A program made the position numbers and the translations under genes. Below are positions 1-6,647 of a DNA stretch of 9,322 nucleotides, one piece after another. Source of the DNA: Phenylobacterium sp. (GTDB taxonomy: Bacteria; Pseudomonadota; Alphaproteobacteria; Caulobacterales; Caulobacteraceae); assembly GCA_028698405.1 (NCBI GenBank), contig JAQVDF010000038.1:1-9322 (forward strand). Direction: 5' to 3'. The notes below the pieces were generated by a model that saw only the letters and a list, made by a program, of their open reading frames with translations, did no database searches and was not told the origin of the DNA. The number at the start of each line of letters is the position of its first letter. The stretch's first letter is position 1.

Positions 1-329
1 CGTTCGCCCGAACCCGCCCGCAGCAGATCGGCATGGATGTCGCCGGCCGAGACGACATGCACCGGGAAGGGCAGCACGTTGGGCGACATGAGCCAGGCGA
101 GATGCTCGCGGACGGCGCGGGGCTCCCAGCCGGTGTCGGCGAAGATGGCGCAGTCGGGCATCGGCCCGACCTCGCCGTGGGCGGCCATCAGCGCCAGCGT
201 GGTGGATTGGACGCCCGCGCCCAGGCTGAGCACACGCAATCGGATCGCGTCGCGATCTGGGATCTGGCCGAGGGTGATGAGCCCCGCCGGTTCATAGCCG
301 GCGCGGGCCGTGGCGGTGGAAAGCGCCAT
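1..329 (-). CDS. PP-loop / PAPS-reductase-like protein, N-terminal part (partial)
   Basis: The first 109 codons of a gene that runs off the left edge. The start ATG (329-327) has a GGAG ribosome site a few bases upstream. After about 32 variable residues comes the nucleotide-binding PP-loop in the form VLSLGAGVQSTTLALMA (about residues 33-49), followed by DCAIFADTGWEP and a segment reading FPVHVVSAGDI. This is the pattern of the adenine-nucleotide alpha-hydrolase / phosphoadenosine-phosphosulfate reductase-like family. The SLGAGVQST variant of the loop is common in proteins annotated 'PAPS reductase' in prophages and mobile islands, where the real substrate is mostly unknown, so true sulfate assimilation is not implied. 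It lies on the element side of the tRNA-Arg region, which fits a phage or island cargo gene. The C-terminal catalytic part is outside the window. Family assignment is fairly sure; function is not. Confidence 0.75.
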   Translation of the reverse strand, partial: MALSTATARAGYEPAGLITLGQIPDRDAIRLRVLSLGAGVQSTTLALMAAHGEVGPMPDCAIFADTGWEPRAVREHLAWLMSPNVLPFPVHVVSAGDIHADLLRAGSGE

Positions 330-419
330 CGCGTATCTCCGCGACGGGCCGGCGAGGGCCGCTCCCTCTGCTTTTCAACCCGTCACGGCGGACGGGCCGG
401 GCTCTCACTCGCGGGGCGT

Positions 420-550
420 TGCGGGGGTATCCCCGCAGAGGGGGTAGCGGGAGACCTACGGGCTCCCGCTCAGGGGGAGGCTTCCCCCAGGGCTTGTCGG
501 TATCTGCGTGACCGAGAGGTCCGCGCAGCGCGCTGTAGCTCTACCAGCGC
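420..550. other. Cluster of five consecutive small hairpins
   Basis: Five adjacent inverted repeats, read by eye: TGCGGGG/CCCCGCA (420-426 with 431-437); AGCGGGAG/CTCCCGCT (446-453 with 463-470); GGGGGA/TCCCCC (473-478 with 483-488); CTGCG..GACC/GGTC..CGCAG (504-513 with 518-528, small internal loop); GCGCTG/CAGCGC (530-535 with 545-550). They sit upstream of the minus-strand PP-loop gene and downstream of tRNA-Arg. None is followed by a T-run on either strand, so they are not ordinary terminators. A structured leader RNA, a protein-binding region of the element, or chance pairing in GC-rich DNA are all possible. Confidence 0.4.
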
Positions 551-659
551 AATGGATGGATGACGGTGGCTGTTGTTCGAAAGGACGCAAGCGCTGCGCC
601 ATGCACCGCCGCCAAACGGTTGAGCCCGCTCGCCTACCTGTAGCGCGTGCAGCAAGGCG

Positions 660-737
660 TGGTGAGTTTTGAGATGTGCGCTTCTGGTGGGAATCCTAGC
701 GCTTGCGATCAAACTTCACCCGAAGCTGGTGAGTTTT
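660..737 (+). repeat. Two direct copies of TGGTGAGTTTT (left pair)
   Basis: Exact 11-base copies at 660-670 and 727-737, in the same orientation as the pair at 951-972. A degenerate inverted version (AAACTTCACC) lies near 713. Short direct repeats clustered around a tRNA attachment region are the usual form of arm-type binding sites of tyrosine integrases. The repeat itself is seen directly; the integrase role is inferred. Confidence 0.6.
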
Positions 738-804
738 CGATTTGGTGCGGCGGCGCGTGTGAGCGGCGAAATTACTCGCAACCGAATAATTTAGTTGGGA
801 TTTT

Positions 805-881
805 TGGCGCACCCGGCAGGATTCGAACCTGCGACCTACGCCTTCGGAGGGCGTCACTCTATCCAGCTGAGCTACGGGTGC
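805..881 (-). tRNA. tRNA-Arg (anticodon CCG), complete, CCA encoded
   Basis: Read on the minus strand, 77 nt fold as a full cloverleaf: acceptor GCACCCG/CGGGTGC, D arm GCTC/GAGT, anticodon stem ACGCC/GGCGT around the loop CTCCGAA (anticodon CCG, reading codon CGG), T arm GCAGG-TTCGAAT-CCTGC, discriminator G and an encoded CCA. It differs from the broken copy at 1044-1090 in the D-stem end and in the anticodon stem, with compensating changes that keep the stem paired. It is therefore a separate, diverged tRNA and not a simple duplication. It is intact and probably functional. Its position beside integrase-type repeats suggests it is carried by the integrated element. Confidence 0.93.
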
Positions 882-893
882 GGAGGGCTTGAA

Positions 894-922
894 GCCGTAA
901 ATCTGGCGCCGATGAACGTCAA
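894..922 (-). promoter_or_regulatory. Possible promoter of the complete tRNA-Arg
   Basis: On the minus strand TTGACG (922-917) is followed after 17 bases by TACGGC (899-894), ending 12 bases before the tRNA 5' end. The -35 box is a good match to the TTGAC core of alphaproteobacterial housekeeping promoters; the -10 is weak. Its position is right for a tRNA promoter. Confidence 0.4.
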
Positions 923-950
923 TCCGCGATGAGAATCGGCTGCCCGACCG

Positions 951-972
951 CGGTGAGTTTCTGGTGAGTTTT
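951..972 (+). repeat. Tandem copies of the (T/C)GGTGAGTTT repeat (right pair)
   Basis: Two abutting copies: CGGTGAGTTTC (951-961, 9 of 11 bases matching) and TGGTGAGTTTT (962-972, exact). They are in the same orientation as the left pair and lie between the complete tRNA-Arg and the tRNA fragment. Tandem arm-type sites close to an integrase core site look like this. The role is inferred. Confidence 0.6.
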
Positions 973-1043
973 TTTATCCGTCCTTTCTTGGCTCTTCCTA
1001 AGTAGTCGAAAACATTGTATAAATCCATTGCTCTTGCGTTGGA

Positions 1044-1090
1044 CGTTTGCCTTCGGAGGGCAACGCTCTATCCAGCTGAGCTACGGGTGC
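1044..1090 (-). pseudogene. 5' fragment of a native tRNA-Arg (CCG)
   Basis: The minus strand from 1090 gives the acceptor 5' strand GCACCCG, the D arm with stem GCTC/GAGC, and the anticodon stem TTGCC/GGCAA around CTCCGAA. Just after the anticodon stem the resemblance to a tRNA fades, and no T loop (TTCGAAT) or acceptor 3' strand follows. The first 25 bases and the 13-base block GCCCTCCGAAGGC are identical to the complete tRNA at 805-881. The TTGCC/GGCAA anticodon stem is, as I recall it, the usual form of alphaproteobacterial tRNA-Arg(CCG). This half is therefore probably what is left of the native gene, cut where a mobile element entered. It cannot make a tRNA. Confidence 0.8.
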
Positions 1091-1107
1091 GTCTGCAGCG
1101 GAGCGCT

Positions 1108-1136
1108 CACATAGCCGAAAGGGGCGGCGGCCGCAA
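1108..1136 (-). promoter_or_regulatory. Possible old promoter of the broken tRNA-Arg
   Basis: On the minus strand TTGCGG (1136-1131) and TATGTG (1113-1108) are separated by 17 bases, and the second box ends 17 bases before the tRNA fragment. The match to consensus is moderate. If real, it shows that the right-hand fragment keeps the native upstream side of the gene. Confidence 0.3.
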
Positions 1137-1153
1137 ACGGCGGTTTGGGCGCT

Positions 1154-2125
1154 TCAGGCGGTTTGCGCGGCTTCCGCCGCATCGCGGGCGTCGGCCTGGT
1201 AGGTGAGGGCCAGGAAGACGTCCTCGAGGTCGGGGTCCTCGGTGGCGATGTCCTTGATGTGCAGGCCGGCGGCGCGGACCGCGGCCAGCACCTGTTCGAC
1301 GCTGGACTGGCCCGTCCGGTAGGAGACCGAGAAGCCCCCGGCCGGGCGCAGGGCGACCTCGAAGCCGGGCAGGTCAGGCGGCGTTTCCACCGGCTCCTGG
1401 GGCGTGACGATCACGTGCCGGGTGTCGAGGCGCGAGAGCAGGGCGGTGGTCGGCTCGTTGGCCACCACCTGGCCACGGCTGATGATGGCGATCTGGTCGC
1501 ACAGCTCCTGGGCCTCTTCCAGGTAGTGGGTGGTGAGCACGATGGTCACCCCCTTGCGGTTCAGCTCCAGCACGTAGCTCCACAGCTGGCGGCGCAGCTC
1601 GACGTCGACGCCGGCGGTCGGCTCGTCGAGGATCAGCACCGGCGGGTTGTGGACCATCGCCTTGGCGACCATCAGCCGCCGCTTCATGCCGCCGGAGAGC
1701 TGGCGCACATAGGCCTGGGCCTTGTCGGCCAGGCCCAGGGCGGCCAGCAGCTCGTCGGTGCGCCGCTCCTCGGGCGGGACGCCGTACATGCCGGCCTGGA
1801 CGTCGAGGCTCTCCTTGGGCGTGAAGAAGGGGTCGGCGGCGATCTCCTGCGGCACCACGCCGATGGCGGCGCGTGCGTCTCTCGGCCGCTCGTCGATGTC
1901 GCGGCCCCAGATGCGCACCGTCCCGCCGGTCTTGCGACACAGGCCGGCCAGGATGTTGATGAAGGTCGACTTGCCGGCCCCGTTCGGCCCCAGCAGGCCG
2001 AAGATCGAGCCGCGCGGGATCTTCAGGTCGACGCCCTTCAGCGCCCGCATCTCGGGCGCGGTCCGGGTCGCCGGGTAGGTCTTGACGAGGCCCTCGGCCT
2101 CGATGGCGAAGTCGGGTAGGTCCAT
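1154..2125 (-). CDS. ABC-2 type transporter ATP-binding protein (YadG/DrrA-like)
   Basis: A 323-residue ATPase subunit that would power an ABC-2 family membrane exporter. All nucleotide-binding motifs are present: Walker A GPNGAGKST (46-54), Q-loop Gln93, signature LSGGM (143-147), Walker B VLILDEP (163-169), D-loop AGVD (171-174) and H-loop His200. The stretch around LSGGMKRRLM and DEPTAGVDVELRR closely resembles E. coli YadG as I remember it, and the C-terminal 80 residues form the usual accessory domain. The ATG at 2125 is chosen because the family homology begins right there and GAAGG lies about 6-7 bases upstream. The open frame continues upstream, but that part has no family character. 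The ABC-2 permease expected next door is absent on both sides: downstream is the tRNA fragment, upstream a divergent zinc-finger gene. The substrate is unknown. Confidence 0.93.
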   Translation of the reverse strand: MDLPDFAIEAEGLVKTYPATRTAPEMRALKGVDLKIPRGSIFGLLGPNGAGKSTFINILAGLCRKTGGTVRIWGRDIDERPRDARAAIGVVPQEIAADPFFTPKESLDVQAGMYGVPPEERRTDELLAALGLADKAQAYVRQLSGGMKRRLMVAKAMVHNPPVLILDEPTAGVDVELRRQLWSYVLELNRKGVTIVLTTHYLEEAQELCDQIAIISRGQVVANEPTTALLSRLDTRHVIVTPQEPVETPPDLPGFEVALRPAGGFSVSYRTGQSSVEQVLAAVRAAGLHIKDIATEDPDLEDVFLALTYQADARDAAEAAQTA

Positions 2126-2227
2126 TGGCGCCTTCGGGCGAATTGACGGGGCGAGCCGCGGTCGCATACCTAGAGCGCGCCCGGCCGGGGCGCCAGCCCA
2201 GCCGGCTGCGATGAGGAAGAAGGCCCG

Positions 2228-2536
2228 ATGGTGCAACGCGAACGCAACCTGGGATCCGAGGCGCAGGCCCGGCCCGAACCGGCTCCGCAGCAGCCGGCGC
2301 TGACGCCCGCCGCGCCGCCGCCGTCCGAGACGGTGAGCGTGCGCTCGCACCGGGTGGCCTGCGACGGGGTCGGCGGGGCGCTGGGCCATCCGCGGGTCTG
2401 GCTGGAGATGGGCGAGGCGGACTTCGTCGAGTGCCCGTACTGCGACCGCCGCTTCGTGCTGGCCAGGGACGCCGGCGAGGGGCCGGAGGACGAGCGGCTG
2501 GCGCCGGGCGTCTACGAGGGCTCGCACGGCCACTGA
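2228..2536 (+). CDS. Small CHCC-type zinc-finger protein (NDUFS6-like domain)
   Basis: 102 residues. The first 35 are Pro/Ala/Gln-rich and probably disordered. The C-terminal half has the zinc-binding pattern Cys45 (in VACDGVGG), His54 (in LGHPRVWLE), Cys69 and Cys72 (in ECPYCDRRF). This is the CHCC zinc-finger domain also found in the mitochondrial complex I subunit NDUFS6, and small free-standing versions are widespread in Alphaproteobacteria. The bacterial protein's role is not settled; a link with complex I is plausible from homology only. The ATG at 2228 has an AGGAAGAAGG ribosome site. It is divergent from the ABC ATPase gene and ends just before a strong hairpin terminator. Confidence 0.88.
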   Translation: MVQRERNLGSEAQARPEPAPQQPALTPAAPPPSETVSVRSHRVACDGVGGALGHPRVWLEMGEADFVECPYCDRRFVLARDAGEGPEDERLAPGVYEGSHGH

Positions 2537-2576
2537 GGCGCCTGCGACGCTGCGCCGCAGCATCGCGCGCGATCCG

Positions 2577-2590
2577 GATAACCGGTTATC
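2577..2590. repeat. Perfect 14-base palindrome
   Basis: GATAACCGGTTATC reads the same on both strands, and the flanks GATCCG and GGAATC extend it imperfectly. It lies between the zinc-finger stop codon and the terminator hairpin, in the gap between two convergent genes. It may be a protein-binding site or a further RNA stem. No function can be assigned. Confidence 0.5.
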
Positions 2591-2598
2591 GGAATCGA

Positions 2599-2638
2599 AG
2601 AGGGCCGGCGCTCGCCCGAGCGCCGGCCCTCTCGTTTT
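2599..2638. terminator. Strong intrinsic terminator between convergent genes
   Basis: A perfect 16-base inverted repeat (2599-2614 with 2617-2632, AGAGGGCC...GGCCCTCT, 2-base centre) is followed on the plus strand by CG and TTTT. It terminates the zinc-finger gene. As the hairpin is symmetric and the gene on the other strand also ends here, it may act both ways, though the minus-strand tail (CTTCGATT) is poorer in T. Confidence 0.88.
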
Positions 2639-2655
2639 CGCTGCGGCGAAGGCGC

Positions 2656-2907
2656 CTAGCGCTGGACCAGGCGAGCCAGCTGCGGCTCCATGCCCTCCAG
2701 GGTGTCCTTCATGCAGCGGCTGAAGGCGTAAAGGCGGAAGCTCTCGTCCTGCACTTCCTTCACGCAGACCACGCGGGCGGCGTAGGCGACTTCCGCCTGC
2801 AGCTGCGCCTGGGTCTTGCCGGCGACGGAGATGCGGACTTCCTGCGCCATGGCGGGCGCGGCGGCGAAAGTGGCGGCCAGGACGGCGGCGGCGACGAGCT
2901 TGTTCAT
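2656..2907 (-). CDS. Small secreted UrcA-like protein
   Basis: 83 residues with a clear signal peptide (MNKLVAAAVLAATFAAAPAMA, expected cleavage after residue 21), giving a mature protein of about 62 residues in the periplasm or outside. The mature part has a short beta-like start (EVRISVAG), a helix ending AARVVC (Cys48) and a second cysteine in SRCMKDT (Cys65), which could form a disulfide. This layout matches the UrcA family of short exported proteins of Caulobacterales and Sphingomonadales, whose function is unknown. The DLDL motif typical of many UrcA members is replaced here by a Gln-rich stretch, so this is a divergent member at best. The ATG has an AGAAGGAA ribosome site. It is divergent from polA with about 190 bases between them; I saw no clear promoter boxes there. 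Confidence 0.82.
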   Translation of the reverse strand: MNKLVAAAVLAATFAAAPAMAQEVRISVAGKTQAQLQAEVAYAARVVCVKEVQDESFRLYAFSRCMKDTLEGMEPQLARLVQR

Positions 2908-3101
2908 CGGTTATTCCTTCTGGAAATTTGACGGGCGCCGCAGCCGCGAAATCAGGCCTTGGCGAAATGGGTACGCTGCAATGCGCGCCCTAATGTCGCC
3001 GCCTCGGTTAAGGGCGAGTGAGGCGAAGTGGTTAAAGTTTTGCACCGCAGCAAGAGCGGGCTCAGGTCGACCGGGGAGGCGGGCGACCTTATGTTGGGGC
3101 G

Positions 3102-5975
3102 ATGAGCGACGTGCTGGATCCCGCCCCCGAAACCCTCGCCGAGATCCCCCGCGAGCCGACCGAGGACGGGCCCAAGGTGCGGCTCTACCTGATCGACGGC
3201 TCGGGCTACATCTTCCGCGCCTACCACGCCCTGCCGCCGCTGACCCGCAAGAGCGACGGCCTGCCGGTGGGGGCCATCGCGGGCTTCTGCAACATGCTGT
3301 GGAAGCTCCTGGTCGACATGCGCAAGGAGGCCGACGCGCCGACCCACCTGGCCGTCGTCTTCGACCACTCCGAAAAGACGTTCCGCAACGACCTCTACGA
3401 TGGCTACAAGGCCCACCGCCCGCCGCCGCCCGAGGACCTGGTTCCGCAGTTCCCGCTGATGCGCGAGGCGACCCAGGCGTTCGGCGTGCCCTGCCTGGAG
3501 CTGCCCGGCTACGAGGCCGACGACCTGATCGCCGCCTACGCCAGCAAGGTGCGCGACGCCGGCGGCGAGGTGGTGATCGTCTCCTCCGACAAGGACCTGA
3601 TGCAGCTGATCGGGCCGCAGGTGTCGATGCTCGACACCATGAAGAACGTGAAGCTCGGCCCCGAGCAGGTGGTCGAGAAGTTCGGCGTGCCCCCCGAGAA
3701 GGTGGTCGACGTGCAGGCCCTGTGCGGCGATAGCGTCGACAACGTGCCCGGCGCCCCGGGCATCGGCATCAAGACCGCCGCCCAGCTGATCAACGAATAC
3801 GGCGACCTCGACACGGTCCTCGAGCGCGCCCACGAGATCAAGCAGCCCAAGCGGCGCGAGACGCTGATCGCCTACGCCGACCAGATCCGGCTCTCGCGCG
3901 AGCTGGTGCGGCTGAACTGCGACACCCCGCTGCCGAGCCCGATCGACGAGCTGGCCATCGACGATCCCGGGCCCGAGCTGGCCGCCTTCCTGGAGAAGAT
4001 GGAGTTCCGGACCCTGGCCCGCCGGGTGGCCGAGGGCTTCGGCGGGGCCAAAAAGGCGGAGGGCGCCGCGCCGGCCGCCCCGGAGACGCGCACGCCGGCC
4101 GCGCCGAACCACGGGCCGATCGACACCGACGCCTATGTCTGCGTGCGCGACGTCCCCACGCTGGAGGCCTGGATCGCCAAGGCCCGCGAGGCCGGGATCG
4201 TCGCCTTCGACACCGAGACCGACGCGCTGTCGGCGACCAGCGCGGCGCTGTGCGGCGTCTCGCTGGCCGTGGCCCCGGGCGAGGCCTGCTACATCCCCGT
4301 CGGCCACGAGCACGAGGGCGACGGCGGGCTGGAGCTGGAGGCCAGGGAAGACCTCGCCCAGATCCCCTGCGAGGCGGTGATCGGCCGCCTGAAGCCGCTG
4401 CTGGAGGACCCGTCGGTCCTGAAGGTGGCTCAGAACGCCAAGTACGACCTCGCCGTCCTCTCCCGCTACGGGATCGAGGTCGGGCCGATCGACGACACCA
4501 TGCTGATCAGCTTCACCCTCGAAGGGGGCTTCAGGAAGAGCCACGGCATGGACGAGCTGTCCCGCCAGTGGCTGGGCCACGAGCCGATCGCCTTCAAGAA
4601 GGTGGCCGGGACCGGCAAGGCGCAGAAGAGCTTCAAGCACGTCGAGCTCACCGCGGCGACCTGCTACGCGGCCGAGGACGCCGACGTCACCCTGCGGCTC
4701 TGGGAGCATCTTCGGCCGCGGCTGGCGGCCGAGCGGCTGCTGACCGTCTACGAGACACTCGAGCGGCCGATGCCCAAGGTGCTGGTCGAGATGGAGCTTG
4801 CCGGGGTGAAGGTCGACCCCGAGCAGCTGCGCCTGCTGTCCAACGACTTCGCCGTACGGATGGCCCAGCTGGAGGCCGAGGCCCACCGGCTGGCCGGCCG
4901 GCCGTTCAACCTGGGCAGCCCCAAGCAGATCGGCGACATCCTGTTCAAGGAGATGGGGCTGGCCTCGGGCCGCATGACCGCCACCGGCGCGGCCTCCACC
5001 GACGCCTCGATGCTGGAGGATCTGGCCGCCCAGGGCCACGAGCTGCCCCGCGTGCTGCTCGACTGGCGCCAGCTCTCCAAGCTCAAGGGCACCTACACCG
5101 ACGCCCTGGTCGAGGCGATCTCGCCGGCCACCGGCCGCGTGCACACCTCCTTCCAGCTGGCCGCCGCCAGCACCGGGCGGCTGGCCTCCACCGACCCCAA
5201 CCTGCAGAACATCCCGATCCGCACCGAAGAGGGCCGCAAGATCCGCCGCGCCTTCATCGCCGAGCCCGGCAACGTGCTGATCAGCGCCGACTACAGCCAG
5301 ATCGAGCTGCGCCTGCTGGCCCACATCGGCGACATCCCGCAACTGAAGAAGGCCTTCCACGACGGCCTCGACATCCACGCCATGACCGCATCCGAGATGT
5401 TCGGCGTGCCGGTCGAGGGCATGCCGGCCGACACCCGCCGACGGGCCAAGGCGATCAACTTCGGGATCATCTACGGCATCTCGGCCTTCGGCCTGGCCAA
5501 CCAGCTGAACATCCCGCGCGAAGAGGCCGCAGCCTACATCAAGACCTACTTCGAGCGCTTCCCGGGCATCCGCAGCTACATGGACCGCCAGCAGCGGCAG
5601 GTGCGCGCCGAAGGCTTCGTGACCACCATATTCGGCCGCAAGGTCCACATCCCGGCGGCGCGCGGCAAGAGCCAGGCCGAGCGCAGCTTCGCCGACCGCG
5701 CCGCCATCAACGCCCCGATCCAGGGCGCGGCCGCCGACGTCATGCGCCGGGCGATGATCCGCATGCCGGGCGCGCTGAAGGCCGCCGGCCTGAAAGCGAA
5801 GATGCTGCTGCAGGTGCACGACGAACTGGTCTTCGAGGCCCCCGAGGCCGAGGCCGACGAGGTGATCCGCATCGCCAGCCAGGTGATGGAGCACGCCGCC
5901 GAGCCGGTCGTCGCCATCACCGTCCCCCTCGTCGTCGAAGCCCGCGCCGCCGCCAACTGGGAAGAGGCGCACTAG
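3102..5975 (+). CDS. polA: DNA polymerase I
   Basis: 957 residues, the full length of the family. It fills gaps and removes RNA primers in lagging-strand synthesis and repair. The 5' nuclease domain (about 26-310) has the metal ligands in IDGSGYIFRAYHA (Asp32), VVFDHSEKTFR (Asp88), GYEADDLIA (138-141), SSDKDL (163, 165) and CGDSVDNVPG (210, 213). The proofreading domain (about 340-545) keeps its acidic residues: FDTETD (Asp370, Glu372), NAKYDL (Asp449) and YAAEDAD (Tyr522, Asp526), so 3'-5' exonuclease is probably active. The polymerase domain has motif A DYSQIELR (730-737), the O-helix RRAKAINFGIIYG (780-792, Phe787) and motif C VHDE (905-908). The start is preceded by a short G-rich box (GGGG) only. 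About 25 residues precede the first conserved strand, so a slightly later start is conceivable. Confidence 0.98.
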   Translation: MSDVLDPAPETLAEIPREPTEDGPKVRLYLIDGSGYIFRAYHALPPLTRKSDGLPVGAIAGFCNMLWKLLVDMRKEADAPTHLAVVFDHSEKTFRNDLYDGYKAHRPPPPEDLVPQFPLMREATQAFGVPCLELPGYEADDLIAAYASKVRDAGGEVVIVSSDKDLMQLIGPQVSMLDTMKNVKLGPEQVVEKFGVPPEKVVDVQALCGDSVDNVPGAPGIGIKTAAQLINEYGDLDTVLERAHEIKQPKRRETLIAYADQIRLSRELVRLNCDTPLPSPIDELAIDDPGPELAAFLEKMEFRTLARRVAEGFGGAKKAEGAAPAAPETRTPAAPNHGPIDTDAYVCVRDVPTLEAWIAKAREAGIVAFDTETDALSATSAALCGVSLAVAPGEACYIPVGHEHEGDGGLELEAREDLAQIPCEAVIGRLKPLLEDPSVLKVAQNAKYDLAVLSRYGIEVGPIDDTMLISFTLEGGFRKSHGMDELSRQWLGHEPIAFKKVAGTGKAQKSFKHVELTAATCYAAEDADVTLRLWEHLRPRLAAERLLTVYETLERPMPKVLVEMELAGVKVDPEQLRLLSNDFAVRMAQLEAEAHRLAGRPFNLGSPKQIGDILFKEMGLASGRMTATGAASTDASMLEDLAAQGHELPRVLLDWRQLSKLKGTYTDALVEAISPATGRVHTSFQLAAASTGRLASTDPNLQNIPIRTEEGRKIRRAFIAEPGNVLISADYSQIELRLLAHIGDIPQLKKAFHDGLDIHAMTASEMFGVPVEGMPADTRRRAKAINFGIIYGISAFGLANQLNIPREEAAAYIKTYFERFPGIRSYMDRQQRQVRAEGFVTTIFGRKVHIPAARGKSQAERSFADRAAINAPIQGAAADVMRRAMIRMPGALKAAGLKAKMLLQVHDELVFEAPEAEADEVIRIASQVMEHAAEPVVAITVPLVVEARAAANWEEAH

Positions 5976-6154
5976 CCGCCCTTCCTTTCCAGCTCATGGG
6001 AAATGAGGGCCGCGGGGCTGCGGGGCCGTTTGTGCACCGAAATCGACCCTCGTTGGGCTGCAAGATGCTGGCGTCGTTCGGCGCGGAGTTGCTAGGGATA
6101 GCGATCTGCGGCCGCCAGCGCGCCGCGCCACCCCGCCGAAGGCCCGAGGTTGCG

Positions 6155-6634
6155 ATGCTCACGACCCGGCTCGCCGACAAGGCCCGCCCCTCTCCCGACA
6201 CGCCGGCCGGCGCCGGCCCGCCGACGCGGCCCGCCGAGGCCGACGACCCGCACGCCGGGCTCGAGGAGCTGAAGGTGATGATCGTCGACGACGAGTTCCT
6301 CGCCGCCTGGCACCTGCAGGCGCTGCTCGAGGACATGGGGGTGGTGCACAGCGAGCTGGCGCATGACGGCCCCAGCGCCCTGGCGACGGCCCGCCGCTTC
6401 CAGCCGGATCTCGTGCTGATGGACATGAACCTGGGCGCCGCCAGCTTCGACGGCGCCGAGACCGCCCGCCGCCTGCTCGCCGAGCGCCCGCTGCGCCTGA
6501 TCTTCATCACCGCCTACGGCGACCCGGGCACCCTCGACCTCATCCACACCGCCGCCCCCGACGCCGACGTGCTGATCAAGCCCGCGAACCCGGCGCGGCT
6601 GCGGGATCTGGTGGTCGGCGGGCGGAGGCACTGA
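6155..6634 (+). CDS. Stand-alone response regulator receiver protein
   Basis: 159 residues: a Pro/Ala-rich N-terminal extension of about 38 residues, then a single receiver (CheY-like) domain to the end with no output domain. The phosphorylation pocket is complete: acidic pair Asp45-Asp46 (IVDDE), phosphoacceptor Asp90 (LVLMDMNLG), switch Thr119 (FITAYGD) and Lys142 (LIKPANP). It would receive phosphate from a histidine kinase and act by binding a partner protein; no kinase is in the window. The ATG at 6155 is preferred over an in-frame ATG at 6065 because a GAGG ribosome site lies 6-7 bases upstream of it. The gene follows polA by about 180 bases, with no clear terminator between them. Confidence 0.9.
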   Translation: MLTTRLADKARPSPDTPAGAGPPTRPAEADDPHAGLEELKVMIVDDEFLAAWHLQALLEDMGVVHSELAHDGPSALATARRFQPDLVLMDMNLGAASFDGAETARRLLAERPLRLIFITAYGDPGTLDLIHTAAPDADVLIKPANPARLRDLVVGGRRH

Positions 6635-6647
6635 TCGACCCGACCAA

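Larger units (their letters stand above)
330..804. other. Non-coding stretch between the PP-loop gene and tRNA-Arg
   Basis: I find no convincing gene here. The short open frames have no recognisable protein character and overlap the structured DNA. The left half (about 400-550) is very GC-rich and holds a run of hairpins, listed separately. The right half (about 650-800) is more AT-rich than the rest of the window and holds two copies of the TGGTGAGTTTT repeat. No integrase gene is visible. The stretch is best read as the non-coding end of an integrated element. Confidence 0.5.

Noticed and set aside
470..712. 80-codon minus-strand frame
   Set aside because: It runs through the hairpin cluster and a repeat copy, lacks a convincing ribosome site and shows no protein-family character.
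1145..2119. 324-codon plus-strand frame
   Set aside because: It is antisense to a complete ABC ATPase with all motifs, so it is a shadow.
2126..2563. N-terminal extension of the ABC ATPase
   Set aside because: The extension overlaps the divergent zinc-finger gene and lacks family similarity. The normal ATPase start is at 2125.
3008..3035. Two TTAA boxes upstream of polA as a possible CtrA site
   Set aside because: The CtrA motif needs TTAA-N7-TTAA. Here the spacing is 20 bases, so it does not fit.
2952..5972. 1006-codon open frame on the minus strand
   Set aside because: It is exactly antisense to polA and made of His/Gly/Asp/Leu-rich shadow sequence, a normal result of strong third-position GC bias. 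No family pattern is visible.
4250..6154. Long in-frame extension upstream of the response regulator
   Set aside because: This part overlaps polA in another frame and is Arg/Pro/Gly-rich shadow sequence. The regulator has its own ribosome site at 6155.
5976..6154. Possible stress (EcfG-type) promoter or terminator between polA and the regulator gene
   Set aside because: No GGAAC-N16/17-CGTT arrangement was found, and the small CTCAT/ATGAG stem near 5993-6007 lacks a T-run.
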